Below, one piece after another: positions 17,580-26,431 of a DNA stretch of 64,000 bases. Location: the NCBI RefSeq assembly GCF_000422465.1, contig NZ_KE383845.1:480241-544240 (forward strand). Reading direction: 5' to 3'. A model generated the notes under the pieces. That model had not been told where the DNA came from, did no database searches, and was given only the letters and a program-made list of their open reading frames with translations. The stretch is from Paenibacillus harenae DSM 16969. GTDB taxonomy: Bacteria; Bacillota; Bacilli; Paenibacillales; Paenibacillaceae. The position numbers and the translations under genes are program-made. Position 1 is the stretch's first letter. Every line of letters starts with the position of its first letter.

Positions 17580-17598
17580 TGAGTGAGTTTTTACTCAT
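17580..17598. promoter_or_regulatory. Candidate operator of the TetR-GNAT operon
   Basis: GAGT-TTTT-ACTC (17585-17596) within a wider TGAGT...ACTCA arrangement lies 17 bases upstream of the tetR-type start, overlapping the expected promoter. Its position and symmetry suit autorepression by the adjacent TetR protein. Confidence 0.5.
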
Positions 17599-17774
17599 TA
17601 TAAAGAATAAGGACCGGAGAAGCAATACCTCCTCTTCTGCCTCTTGATACTTCTGGATACGATTCTTGTCCGCATTCAGGGAGCTGAATCCTTGTATCGC
17701 CGTGTCTAATCAATCTGCACGATGAATATATTGAGTATTAGCAATTAAACATTATTTGATGGGAGGTACCCGTA

Positions 17775-18644
17775 CTGGATTCTTATACTGCGGATTTAAC
17801 CCTGCTTGGCGGGGCGAAACAAAATGCTCGAATATCGGACTTAATTTCACTCATCATTGAGACGTATCTTGTGCTCCGCCGGGAGTCGGATCTGACCCCG
17901 GCTAATCCTATAATAAAAGAATATAGATCGAACCTTGCAAGACAAATACGTTTAGAATACACGCCTGAAGAAGTAGAAATGGTTATAAGAAATAAAAATA
18001 TTAGAGAATTGCGTCAAAGCTTGCTTGTCAACCTGTCAGAATCCGAGTACCAAATGGAACTGTTTGAATCCAGACGCCTTTGCGGCGAGTCCGGCGCCGG
18101 TTTATCCGCGTTAGCCCAATATGAAGATTGGGAAAAGTATGAATCCTTGGTCGGACATGAACTTGAACAGCTAAGCAAGCAGCCTCAGCCGGCCGAAGCG
18201 GGAATACCCATTGTTTTTGTGGGCAGCGGACCATTGCCTTTGAGCGCAATTCTTATACATATTTTGAAAAAAGAGATTGTATATTGTCTCGACATCGATC
18301 CTGATGCCTGTGAGGCATCGACAGCCTTGTTAGAGCGGATCGGCCTGGCCCATAACATTCATGTCGTAAAGGAAGACGGCGCAAAGTTCGATTATCATCC
18401 GTTCCAGCGAATCTTTATCGCAAGTCTTGTCCCCGATAAACAGAAGGTGCTTGAGCAAATTCGACGCACGCGTCCCGATGCGTTGGTCGCTGTCCGCACC
18501 GTAGAAGGCATGCGCCAACTGATGTATGAAGCGCTAAGCGAGGAGACCATGGAATCAGAGGGGTGGGAGCTGCTGGCGCGGACATCGCCGGAGGGAAGCA
18601 CAGTGATTAATTCCACTTTGTTCTACCGGTTCAAGAACTATTGA
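17775..18644 (+). CDS. Nicotianamine-synthase family protein (CntL-like opine-metallophore synthase)
   Basis: The protein has the SAM-binding stretch FVGSGPLPLSAILIHI, the acidic loop CLDIDPDACEAS and a C-terminal VRTVEGMRQLMYEAL, as in archaeal and plant nicotianamine synthases and bacterial CntL. These enzymes transfer aminobutyrate from SAM to histidine or related acceptors for metal-chelating opines such as staphylopine. The family-like frame is open upstream of the first GTG (17871) and reads back to a CTG at 17775, eight bases behind GGGAGG (17761-17766), giving 289 residues. A CTG start is rare: either it is used, or an ATG was lost. No cntK (racemase), cntM (dehydrogenase) or opine transporter is adjacent. 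Confidence 0.82.
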   Translation: MDSYTADLTLLGGAKQNARISDLISLIIETYLVLRRESDLTPANPIIKEYRSNLARQIRLEYTPEEVEMVIRNKNIRELRQSLLVNLSESEYQMELFESRRLCGESGAGLSALAQYEDWEKYESLVGHELEQLSKQPQPAEAGIPIVFVGSGPLPLSAILIHILKKEIVYCLDIDPDACEASTALLERIGLAHNIHVVKEDGAKFDYHPFQRIFIASLVPDKQKVLEQIRRTRPDALVAVRTVEGMRQLMYEALSEETMESEGWELLARTSPEGSTVINSTLFYRFKNY

Positions 18645-18670
18645 ATATTCACCGGTATATTAGAAAAAAT

Positions 18671-18769
18671 GGCGGTGCAGGGGTGAACTGTAACCCGTGG
18701 AATGGACATTTTGAAAAAGTGTCTATTTCACGGGTCACAGTTCAGTTATACCTGCGCCGCCGTTTTTTT
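18671..18769 (+). terminator. Terminator carrying a 61-bp inverted repeat in its loop
   Basis: The outer stem GGCGGTGCAGG (18671-18681) pairs with CCTGCGCCGCC (18751-18761) and is followed by seven T (18763-18769), so it is an intrinsic terminator for the nicotianamine-synthase-like gene. Its loop is itself an inverted repeat with 25-bp arms matching at 22 positions (18684-18708 and 18720-18744, ends TGAACTGT and ACAGTTCA). The arms look like insertion-sequence ends with almost nothing between them. Confidence 0.7.
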
Positions 18770-19325
18770 ATTTAGGTCAATAGCAGATTATGGGCAAGCG
18801 AAAACCATCCATCCTCCAGGCTCGCCTTCGGCAAGTCTCGAAGCAGAAACCGCTGGAATCCTCCACCATGCGTACAGTGGTTTTTATGCCCAGATCTTGG
18901 TGCATCGACAAAGTCAGGCTCCAACTTAACGCCGTTCATCTCGACGGAGGCTGCGGGTCAGGTTCATAAGCCCTTAACCGCATGCCTATACTGGAATTCA
19001 TCCAGCGTAAGAACGGGTTTTCGTCCTATGGGGTGGCTATCCAGGATTTCATCCAGTGGAAAAAGCCTCGTATCCGAGTACGAGCCCTCAAACAGATAAA
19101 GTTACTGTGAATAATACAGGATAGGCCGAAAATAGGATGTGATGTTCGAAAGTTACTGTAATAAATCCAGTATAGGACTAGTCGTTTTTGCATGGTAGGG
19201 TAGCAGTAGGGTAGTAGAGTAAGGCAGCAATCAACCATTTTTACAATTTCCTATCACTATAGCAGATGTTCAGATGCTAGAATATGGACGATCGATAAGA
19301 TTAATGATTCATGGGAGGAATTGAA
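18770..19325. repeat. Intergenic region with a 27-bp direct repeat
   Basis: No gene could be supported in these 550 bases. A motif beginning AAAGTTACTGT and ending ATAGG occurs twice in the same direction (19098-19125 and 19149-19175), 51 bases apart. A second short repeat, TAGGGTAG, follows near 19196-19217. The pair lies 130-200 bases upstream of the large secreted-protein gene and could be a regulator-binding pair or a duplicated promoter. Confidence 0.45.
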
Positions 19326-22300
19326 TTGATAAAGCTTACGCAATGGCACTCATCTGTGACACACAAATGGATCAAATCGGTTATCGCTCTATCTTTAGTC
19401 ATTTCGCTGCAAGCCGGCTTATGGGGAGCCGCGGCTGCGGTTCACGCGGAAGGTCCGGCAGATCCGGCTCCATTTATCCAGCCTAAAGTCGTAAATGAAA
19501 ATGCAGGCAAAAAGATTTTGTTCGACAATACCCACGCACAGACGGCTGGAGCGGCGGATTGGGTCATTGACGGCGGATTTTCCGATTTCGGACATGCACT
19601 CGCCAATGATGGCTATTATGTTCAGGAGCTTCGCAAAGCCGCTCCGTTTACCTACGATGATCTGAAGGATTACAGCGTGTTCGTTATCGCAGAACCGAAT
19701 ATTCCTTTTAAAGCAACGGAACAGGCAGCAATGACGCAATACGTAGAGGGCGGCGGCAGCATTTTCTTCATTGGCGACCACTATAACGCCGATCGCAACA
19801 AGAACCGGTGGGACGGCTCCGAAGCTATAAACGGCTACCGCCGCGGCGCATGGACGGACCCTGCTCAAGGCATGAGCGCTGACGAGCGCGGCTCAGAGGC
19901 CATGCAAGGCGTAACCAGCTCCGACTGGCTGGCGGACCAGTTCGGCATTCGCTTCCGCTTCAACGCGCTGGGCGATGTAACCGCCAATCAAATTGTGCCG
20001 CAGGAGCAAGCGTTCGGGATTACCGCCGGCGTCTCCGGTGTTGCCATGCATGCGGGCTCCACGCTTGCGATTACCGATCCGACCAAAGCTAAAGGTATCG
20101 TTTATTTGCCGGAAACGAATCAAGCCTGGGGCAGTGCTGTAGATCAGGGCGTATACAACGGGGGCGGCATAGCCGAAGGCCCATATGTCGCCGTTTCCAA
20201 GCTGGGAGCGGGGAAGGCCGCTTTTATCGGTGACTCTTCCCCGGTTGAGGATGTTTCACCGAAATATTTGCGCGAGGAGACCGGATCCAGAAAAACGACC
20301 TATGACGGCTTTAAGGAGCAGGATGATGCCGTATTGCTCGTCAACTTGGTTAACTGGCTGGCTAAGCAGGAAAGCTACACCCGTTTAACCGAGGTCAGCG
20401 GACTGCAATTGGACAATGCTACGGAATTGCTGTCTTTTGAAGACCCCGCCGCCTCGACCGAGCCGCAACCGGAACCATGGTCCGCCCCAAGCACGGGCTA
20501 CAAGTGGTATGACCGCTCTACCTTTAAGCCTGGCTCATACGGCGGTCCGGCTTCAAGCGCCAACGCCGCATACAGCTTCATCAAGCAGGCAACGCTTCCT
20601 AATGCGCAGGATTTCCAAATTCGCGTTGTCGCCGACAATTTGCCAGCCAATACAACCGTATCGGGCTTTAGCGCAGGCATCTATTTGAGCGGAGGCACGC
20701 AGGTTGCCATGGTTCAAAATGAGAATGGCACATGGCCGATTTCCTATGGCTACAGCTCTGCTTTTAGCGTCACGTCCGATAGCAAGGGACATGCCTTTAA
20801 AGATTTGACCGTCCGTATCAAGCCCGGAACGTCCGGGCAGGCTAATCTGCGCCTGCGCTTGAACGGAAGCAACCTGATTACAAACGCGGTTACCGTGGGC
20901 AATGTGCCGGCGGAGCCGCTTCCGGAAGAGGAAGGCCCGATTCCCGCTATAATTCCAATCGCTGAAGCCCGTACGAAGCCGGTCGGTTCGACGGTGACGG
21001 TTGAAGGCGTATTGACGACCGAGCCGGGCGCTTTCGGCGGACAAGCCTTTTATATGCAGGATGAATCCGGCGGCCTTTATGTGTTTCAAAGCGCGAGCGG
21101 CTTCCATCAAGGAGACCGCATTAAAGTGACTGCCGCTACCGCCCTATACAATTCGGAACTTGAGCTGACGGATATCGTTGCGATTGAAAAGACAGGCACG
21201 GAAGCGCTGCCCGCTCCTGTTGCAACCGACCGGATAACAGCCGATAATCAAGGTCTGCTCGTTCAGCTTTCACAGGTAACCATTCACAACTTGGCGAGCG
21301 CAGCGCCTGCCGGTTCATTCGAGTTTGACGCCGTCGATGCGGCTGGCATCAGTAATCATATTCGCGTAGACACACGCACGGGCCTGTCGCTCGCTTCCTT
21401 CCCTTATATCGCAGGCCAGCAGGTCAGCATTACTGGCGTTGCAGCTATTTTCAAAGACGTCTATCAATTGAAGCCGCGCGGATTGGGCGATTTCGCCCCG
21501 CAAGGGGATGAGGCCGCTCCCGAAACAACGGCATCGCTTTCCACTGTGCCGAATGAGGCGGGATGGTTAAAAGAGGACGTTGCCGTAACCTTGACAGCCA
21601 CCGATGCAAACGGCTCCTCCCCCATTCGTACGGAGTACGCGGTGAACGGGGGCGTCGACCAAGTCTATGAGGCGCCCTTCAACATCAGCGAAGAAGGAAG
21701 CACTGTAATTTCGTATTTCTCAACAGATGCGGCCGGCAATAAAGAGGCAGCTCAATTGTTAACGGTAAAGCTGGATAAATCCGCACCGAACGTTACCCTG
21801 ACGCAGTCTGGAGGGGCAGTAACTGATGCGTTCGAGACGGATTCGCTTATTTTTGAGCTAAGCAGCTCGGATGCTTTGTCTGGCATAGCTGGCGAGCTGC
21901 TGCTTCTGGACGGCCAACCGGTCATCAGTCCTTATTCCATTTCAGGCTCCGAGCTTGGCATCGGCACTCACACGATTGCCTACTCGGTAACGGACTTTGC
22001 AGGCAATGAGGCCTCCCAGCAAGCTTCCTTCAACATTATCAGCGAACCGCTTGCGACAGGCGCGCCGGGGAAGCCCGTGATTTCAAGCAACAACGGCTAT
22101 GATACAGGCCTTCTGGATGGCGATTATACGGTGTCCCTGAACATGTGGTGGGGCAACAATGGAACGAGCTATAAGCTGTATGAGAATGGCGAGCTCATCG
22201 ATAGCCAGACGCTGTCCGATGCCTCCCCCTCTGCCCAATCTGCGCAAACCCATGTGAGCGGCAAGGCCAATGGAACGTATACGTACATCGCTGAGCTTAC

Positions 22301-22646
22301 CAATTACATGGGGACAACCCGCAGCGAAACCTTGACGGTACGTGTGACCGATGCGTCTCCGGGCAAGCCTGTCTTGTTTCAAGACAACTGGGACGGCGAC
22401 GGCCAATATAACATAACGATGAACATGTGGCGGGGAACGAACGCGACGGAATACCGCTTGTACGAAAATAACGAGCTCATCGACACCCAGTCTCTGCAAG
22501 CAGCCGCTCCTGCCGCTCAAAGCGCATTCACTGTCATTTCCGGGCGGCAGTCCGGAGTTTATGAATATCGTGCCGAGCTTATTAACGCGGAAGGCGTGAC
22601 AACTAGTGAAACGATCACCGTTAAAGTTACTGTTCAGGGAAATTAA
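19326..22646 (+). CDS. Large secreted protein with GATase-like, YhcR-type OB-fold and WWG-rich modules
   Basis: The start is a TTG seven bases behind GGGAGG, giving 1,106 residues. A signal peptide (about 1-42, ending AAVHA) is followed by a DUF4350/GATase-like domain (about 55-340; ILFDNTHAQTAG, GGSIFFIGDHYNADR). After a linker comes a YhcR-type OB-fold (about 538-724; VEGVLTTEPGAFGGQAFYMQ), two Ig-like modules (about 728-900) and two tandem WWG-rich modules (about 915-1106) related to those at the end of the secreted pectinase at 6.5 kb. YhcR in B. subtilis is a secreted nuclease-nucleotidase with such OB-folds, but no nuclease active site is seen here. Next to a 5'-nucleotidase-family gene and phnDCEE, a role in extracellular nucleotide or phosphorus scavenging is inferred, not shown. 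Confidence 0.75.
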   Translation: MIKLTQWHSSVTHKWIKSVIALSLVISLQAGLWGAAAAVHAEGPADPAPFIQPKVVNENAGKKILFDNTHAQTAGAADWVIDGGFSDFGHALANDGYYVQELRKAAPFTYDDLKDYSVFVIAEPNIPFKATEQAAMTQYVEGGGSIFFIGDHYNADRNKNRWDGSEAINGYRRGAWTDPAQGMSADERGSEAMQGVTSSDWLADQFGIRFRFNALGDVTANQIVPQEQAFGITAGVSGVAMHAGSTLAITDPTKAKGIVYLPETNQAWGSAVDQGVYNGGGIAEGPYVAVSKLGAGKAAFIGDSSPVEDVSPKYLREETGSRKTTYDGFKEQDDAVLLVNLVNWLAKQESYTRLTEVSGLQLDNATELLSFEDPAASTEPQPEPWSAPSTGYKWYDRSTFKPGSYGGPASSANAAYSFIKQATLPNAQDFQIRVVADNLPANTTVSGFSAGIYLSGGTQVAMVQNENGTWPISYGYSSAFSVTSDSKGHAFKDLTVRIKPGTSGQANLRLRLNGSNLITNAVTVGNVPAEPLPEEEGPIPAIIPIAEARTKPVGSTVTVEGVLTTEPGAFGGQAFYMQDESGGLYVFQSASGFHQGDRIKVTAATALYNSELELTDIVAIEKTGTEALPAPVATDRITADNQGLLVQLSQVTIHNLASAAPAGSFEFDAVDAAGISNHIRVDTRTGLSLASFPYIAGQQVSITGVAAIFKDVYQLKPRGLGDFAPQGDEAAPETTASLSTVPNEAGWLKEDVAVTLTATDANGSSPIRTEYAVNGGVDQVYEAPFNISEEGSTVISYFSTDAAGNKEAAQLLTVKLDKSAPNVTLTQSGGAVTDAFETDSLIFELSSSDALSGIAGELLLLDGQPVISPYSISGSELGIGTHTIAYSVTDFAGNEASQQASFNIISEPLATGAPGKPVISSNNGYDTGLLDGDYTVSLNMWWGNNGTSYKLYENGELIDSQTLSDASPSAQSAQTHVSGKANGTYTYIAELTNYMGTTRSETLTVRVTDASPGKPVLFQDNWDGDGQYNITMNMWRGTNATEYRLYENNELIDTQSLQAAAPAAQSAFTVISGRQSGVYEYRAELINAEGVTTSETITVKVTVQGN

Positions 22647-22686
22647 CGAATGACCGCTTGAATCCCAAAATCGCGGAAGAAGCTTT

Positions 22687-22727
22687 AGCTCTCGCGCTTC
22701 CACTTAAGGAAACGCGAGAGCTTTTTT
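22687..22727 (+). terminator. Intrinsic terminator
   Basis: AGCTCTCGCG (22687-22696) pairs with CGCGAGAGCT (22713-22722), with additional CTTCC/GGAAA pairing inside, and is followed by six T. It ends the secreted-protein gene and separates it from the convergent nucleotidase gene. Confidence 0.85.
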
Positions 22728-22768
22728 CTTAACCGCATTATTTTACTATTGGCAATAGCATGTAACGG

Positions 22769-24361
22769 TTAACCTGCCGTAACCTTCCAATTGTCCGTAT
22801 GAGGAACGTCCAGCGGCTGATGCGTGCGAATGTAATTTTCAGCGAGCAGCGCCATATCCGTATCGCCCGTGTAAAGTACAGGCTTGCCTGCAAACATCGA
22901 ATAATTCCCGCCGCCGGCAGCACGATAGCTGTTCATCACAACCGAGTAAAGCGAATCCATCCGCAATGGCTCTCCCTCGCGAATTAGCTTGACCACCCGG
23001 CTTCCCTCCGGCCGCGAAATATCCAGCTCATAGTCGATGCCTGCCCACATGTCGTAGTTGTAATGCTGCGCCTTCGGCTCCATGTAGGACGGATTGACCC
23101 TAATCTCCCCTTGATCGTCCAGCGAAAAATAACATGCGGTCTGCTCAAGCGCATCCCGAATATCCTGCCCGCTTAGCTCCAATACCGTCAGCGTATTGGG
23201 ATAGATGAAATTCGCCAATACATCCCGCGTTGTCACCTTATTTCCGAAGCCGCGCGACTCCTTGCTTAGTAAAGCGGCGTTGGAAAGCTGCGCTCCCGTA
23301 GCCTCCATCTGAACCTGATGGACAAAAGCCATGAACGGATGGGCGGCCAACCGGAGGCCGGCCGCGCTCTGAATCGACAGATCGCCGATGATTTCGCCAA
23401 TCGGCTGATCCAGCCAAGCTTGCGTATGCCGCTCAAGCTCCTCGGTAAGAACCATGACAGCGGTGTCCGGCAAGTCAGACGCCTCCGGGTAAAGCAGCTC
23501 AGCTTGCTTGCTTGTAATTTGCCATTGTCCATCAGGCTGCTGCTCCAGCTGCACCGCTACATGGGCGGCGGATGAGCCATTACAGCCCGTCTGCACAATG
23601 GTGACGCCATGCAGCTCTTCCGCCAGCGAACGGTGCTGGTGACCGGTCAGCAATACATCTATGCCTGCCACCTCGCGGCAAATGGCATACGCTTGATTTT
23701 CGCCTGTCAGCGGTTCGGCCGGCTGTTCCGTTGCAAGATCATTTTCAAATCCCCCATGATAGCTGACGATGACGACATCCGGCTGCTCCTTGTCGCGTAT
23801 GTGCTGAACCCAGGTTCGTATCGTCTCTAATGCATCGAGGAACCGCAGCCCTTTAATATGTTGAGGCTTCTCCCAATTGGGTATATAGTGGGTCGTTGCC
23901 CCAAGCAAGGCGACTTTCACGCCGCAGGCCGTTTGCTTCATGATGTACGGGGGGCCGAATGCAGGCTCGCCACTCTGTGCATCCACAATATTAGCGGACA
24001 GCCATGGAAAATTCGACGCCTGAACGGCACGGGTTAACATGTCTGGACCGTAATTAAACTCATGATTGCCTATAACGGCGGCATCATAACCTAACTCGTT
24101 CAGCACCTCAATAAAAGGATGCGTCTTATCATTGTCTTGAGAAGCGGCGGCGTAAGCGGCTAACGGCTCGCCTTGCAGCAAATCCCCGTTGTCCACCAGC
24201 AGCAGCTCGGGAGCCCGTTCGCGCATCCGCCTGATAAGCGCGCCCAATAGCGCAAGCCCCGTATGGCTGTAGGCGTTAGTCGGGTAATGAACCGGACGGA
24301 TCGCTCCGTGCAGATCGCTGGTCAATAGAATATCGTACGTATATTTGTTCGATTGCGTCAT
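22769..24361 (-). CDS. Bifunctional metallophosphatase / 5'-nucleotidase family protein
   Basis: The 530-residue protein has the calcineurin-like metallophosphatase motifs in order: TSDLHG, DNGDLLQG, IGNHEFNYG, VSYHGGF and GHQHR. The C-terminal 5'-nucleotidase domain contains NAALLS and NSYRAAGGGNY, the substrate-ring stacking region. Members hydrolyse 5'-nucleotides and 2',3'-cyclic nucleotides, freeing phosphate. There is no signal peptide (it starts MTQSNKYTYD), so it is probably cytoplasmic, unlike most UshA/CpdB relatives. GGAGGAGGG precedes the ATG. It is divergent from the phn-type transporter operon, sharing its promoter region. Confidence 0.88.
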   Translation of the reverse strand: MTQSNKYTYDILLTSDLHGAIRPVHYPTNAYSHTGLALLGALIRRMRERAPELLLVDNGDLLQGEPLAAYAAASQDNDKTHPFIEVLNELGYDAAVIGNHEFNYGPDMLTRAVQASNFPWLSANIVDAQSGEPAFGPPYIMKQTACGVKVALLGATTHYIPNWEKPQHIKGLRFLDALETIRTWVQHIRDKEQPDVVIVSYHGGFENDLATEQPAEPLTGENQAYAICREVAGIDVLLTGHQHRSLAEELHGVTIVQTGCNGSSAAHVAVQLEQQPDGQWQITSKQAELLYPEASDLPDTAVMVLTEELERHTQAWLDQPIGEIIGDLSIQSAAGLRLAAHPFMAFVHQVQMEATGAQLSNAALLSKESRGFGNKVTTRDVLANFIYPNTLTVLELSGQDIRDALEQTACYFSLDDQGEIRVNPSYMEPKAQHYNYDMWAGIDYELDISRPEGSRVVKLIREGEPLRMDSLYSVVMNSYRAAGGGNYSMFAGKPVLYTGDTDMALLAENYIRTHQPLDVPHTDNWKVTAG

Positions 24362-24548
24362 GATGGCCCTCCTCCTCGTCGTCGCAGCATGGTTTTCGCC
24401 AATGAGGCTATTCTAGCAAAATCCGGTTCAAGTTAGCAGGCAGGAAAGACTATTTTACAAACAATTCATTTATCGTTGATGTTCCACAAATAAAGATTGA
24501 ATATAGTAGGCAAGTGTCAAAAAATAGAATCTCTTGGAGGGTTTTAGA
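24362..24548. promoter_or_regulatory. Divergent promoter region of nucleotidase and phn-type operon
   Basis: The stretch is AT-rich. TTTACA (about 24456) is followed at 11-base intervals by weaker TT-starting hexamers (TTCATT, TTGATG), which recalls the repeated TTNACA boxes bound by PhoP in Bacillus. Only the first hexamer is a good match, so a Pho box is a weak suggestion. Confidence 0.3.
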
Positions 24549-25529
24549 TTGAAAAAGATGTATGCCTACATGTTGCCGCTATTGCTCATTTCGCTCTTGC
24601 TTGGAGCTTGCGGAACGAACAATGCGAACGGTTCGGCTGGAACCGAATCCGCTAGCCCAACTCCTTCTGCCGAACCGGACCCGACAGCAACTCCGGATGC
24701 AGGCTATGCGCCGACAGAATTAACCGTTCAATTCGTTCCTTCCCAAAACGCCGACACTCTTGAAGCAAAAGCAAAACCGCTCGAGAAGCTGCTGAGCGAT
24801 AAGCTGGGTATCCCGGTTGAGGTTAGTATTTCAACGGACTACAACACTATCATTGAAGCTATGGCTTCCAAAAAAGTAGACGTAGGCTTCCTTCCCCCGA
24901 CAGCCTATGTACTGGCAAAAGATAAAGGCGCCGCAGAAGTCATTCTTCAAGCGCAGCGTTTTGGCGTACAGGATGACACAGGCGCCCCTACCGACGAGCT
25001 CGTTGATTTCTACAAATCGATGATTATCGTGAAGAAGGATTCGGCTATTCAAACCGTCGCTGATTTGAAGGGCAAAAAAATCGCCTACCAGAACGTGACC
25101 TCATCCGCAGGTTTCGTATGGCCGGCCGGCAAACTGCTCGAAGAGGGGCTTGATCCGCTGAAGGACGTAATCCCGATCACGGTCAAAGGACATGACCAGG
25201 GCGTAATCGCCGTCCTTAACGGCGATGTCGACGCGGCGGCAATTTTCCAGGATGCCCGTACCATCGTTGCGAAGGATTACCCTACTGTATTCGAGGACAC
25301 TCGTGTATTAACCTTTACCGAGAACATCCCGAACGATACGATTTCGGTCCGCTCCGACATGAACGCGGAATGGGTCGAGAAGATTCAAAATGCCTTTATC
25401 GAGCTGGGCCAGGACGAAACTACCCGCACCATTATTTTTGATATCTACTCTCACCAAGGCTACGTGAAATCCGAGGACAGCATCTTCGATATTGTTCGCG
25501 AATACGGCGAGAGAGTTAAAACCGAGTAG
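24549..25529 (+). CDS. phnD: Phosphonate/phosphite/phosphate ABC transporter substrate-binding lipoprotein (PhnD family)
   Basis: The start is a TTG seven bases behind GGAGGG. The signal sequence ends in the lipobox LLGACG, so the mature protein is a membrane-anchored lipoprotein. The body has PhnD-family features: LTVQFVPSQNADTLEAKAKP, VDVGFLPPTAYVLAKDKGAA and the ligand-loop region KIAYQNVTSSAGFVWPAG. It is first in the order phnD-phnC-phnE-phnE. Specificity (phosphonate, phosphite or phosphate) cannot be read from sequence; no C-P lyase or phosphite dehydrogenase gene is in the window. Confidence 0.88.
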   Translation: MKKMYAYMLPLLLISLLLGACGTNNANGSAGTESASPTPSAEPDPTATPDAGYAPTELTVQFVPSQNADTLEAKAKPLEKLLSDKLGIPVEVSISTDYNTIIEAMASKKVDVGFLPPTAYVLAKDKGAAEVILQAQRFGVQDDTGAPTDELVDFYKSMIIVKKDSAIQTVADLKGKKIAYQNVTSSAGFVWPAGKLLEEGLDPLKDVIPITVKGHDQGVIAVLNGDVDAAAIFQDARTIVAKDYPTVFEDTRVLTFTENIPNDTISVRSDMNAEWVEKIQNAFIELGQDETTRTIIFDIYSHQGYVKSEDSIFDIVREYGERVKTE

Positions 25530-25545
25530 GACTCCCACGCAAGAA

Positions 25546-25613
25546 CGGGATGGAATAGAGCCATCCCGCGCTTAACCAAAGCCAGTCCGAGTGCCCACGC
25601 GCCTGGACTGGCT
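25546..25613 (+). promoter_or_regulatory. Two intercistronic hairpins between phnD and phnC
   Basis: CGGGATGG pairs with CCATCCCG (25546-25568), and AGCCAGTCC pairs with GGACTGGCT (25580-25613). Neither has a proper T run. Such structures commonly protect or partly terminate the binding-protein message, so that the lipoprotein is made in excess over the membrane components. Confidence 0.55.
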
Positions 25614-25657
25614 ATCCCTTTATTCATACGATAACCCGCATAGGAAGGATTGATCCC

Positions 25658-26431
25658 GTGATCGAGCTTCGGAATGTATCCAAAATGTACCCCAACGGGA
25701 CAAAAGGCTTGAACCAAATGAATATCTCCTTCGCCCAAGGCGAATTTGTCGCGATTGTCGGACTGTCCGGCGCCGGCAAATCGACACTGCTTCGCTCAAT
25801 TAACCGTCTTCACGATATTACCGAAGGCGATATTTTGATAGACGGCCAATCGATTACGAAGGCCAAAGGAAAGCAGCTAAGACTCATCCGCCGGAATATC
25901 GGCATGATCTTCCAAAGCTTTAACCTGGTCAAGCGCTCCTCCGTGCTGCGCAACGTGCTCGCCGGCCGTGTCGGCTACCACTCTACGCTGAGAACGATAC
26001 TCGGGCGTTTTCCCGAGAAGGATATGAACCTCGCCTTCGAGGCGCTGGACCGCGTCAACATCGTCGAGAAAGCCTACTCGCGTGCGGATGAGCTTTCCGG
26101 CGGACAGCAGCAGCGGGTAGCCATTGCCCGCGTATTGGCGCAGGAAGCGAAAATTATTTTGGCCGATGAGCCGGTTGCCTCGCTAGATCCTCTTACGACC
26201 AAACAAGTCATGGACGATCTGAAAAAAATCAATACGGAGCTTGGCATTACGACGATCGTCAACCTGCATTATGTCGACTTGGCCAGGCAATACGCCACCC
26301 GTATCGTGGGGCTTCGCGCCGGACAAATCGTATTCGACGGACCTGTTTCGGAGGCGACGGACGAACGCTTCGCGGAAATATACGGACGGCAGGTCGGCAA
26401 GGACGAGCTGCTGGGAGAACAGCGTGTATGA
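25658..26431 (+). CDS. phnC: Phosphonate-type ABC transporter ATPase (PhnC)
   Basis: The 257-residue ABC ATPase has Walker A GLSGAGKSTLLRSI, signature LSGGQQQRVAIARVL and Walker B IILADEPVASLD, and the family-typical start RNVSKMYPNGTKGLNQMN. A GTG start follows GGAAGGAT. It energises the two PhnE permeases encoded next; its stop overlaps the start of the first permease gene by four bases (ATGA), showing translational coupling. Confidence 0.92.
   Translation: MIELRNVSKMYPNGTKGLNQMNISFAQGEFVAIVGLSGAGKSTLLRSINRLHDITEGDILIDGQSITKAKGKQLRLIRRNIGMIFQSFNLVKRSSVLRNVLAGRVGYHSTLRTILGRFPEKDMNLAFEALDRVNIVEKAYSRADELSGGQQQRVAIARVLAQEAKIILADEPVASLDPLTTKQVMDDLKKINTELGITTIVNLHYVDLARQYATRIVGLRAGQIVFDGPVSEATDERFAEIYGRQVGKDELLGEQRV

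Noticed and set aside
18770..19090. Possible transposase remnant downstream of the nicotianamine-synthase-like gene
   Set aside because: Neither strand gave recognisable transposase motifs; only the insertion-sequence-end-like inverted repeat is supported.
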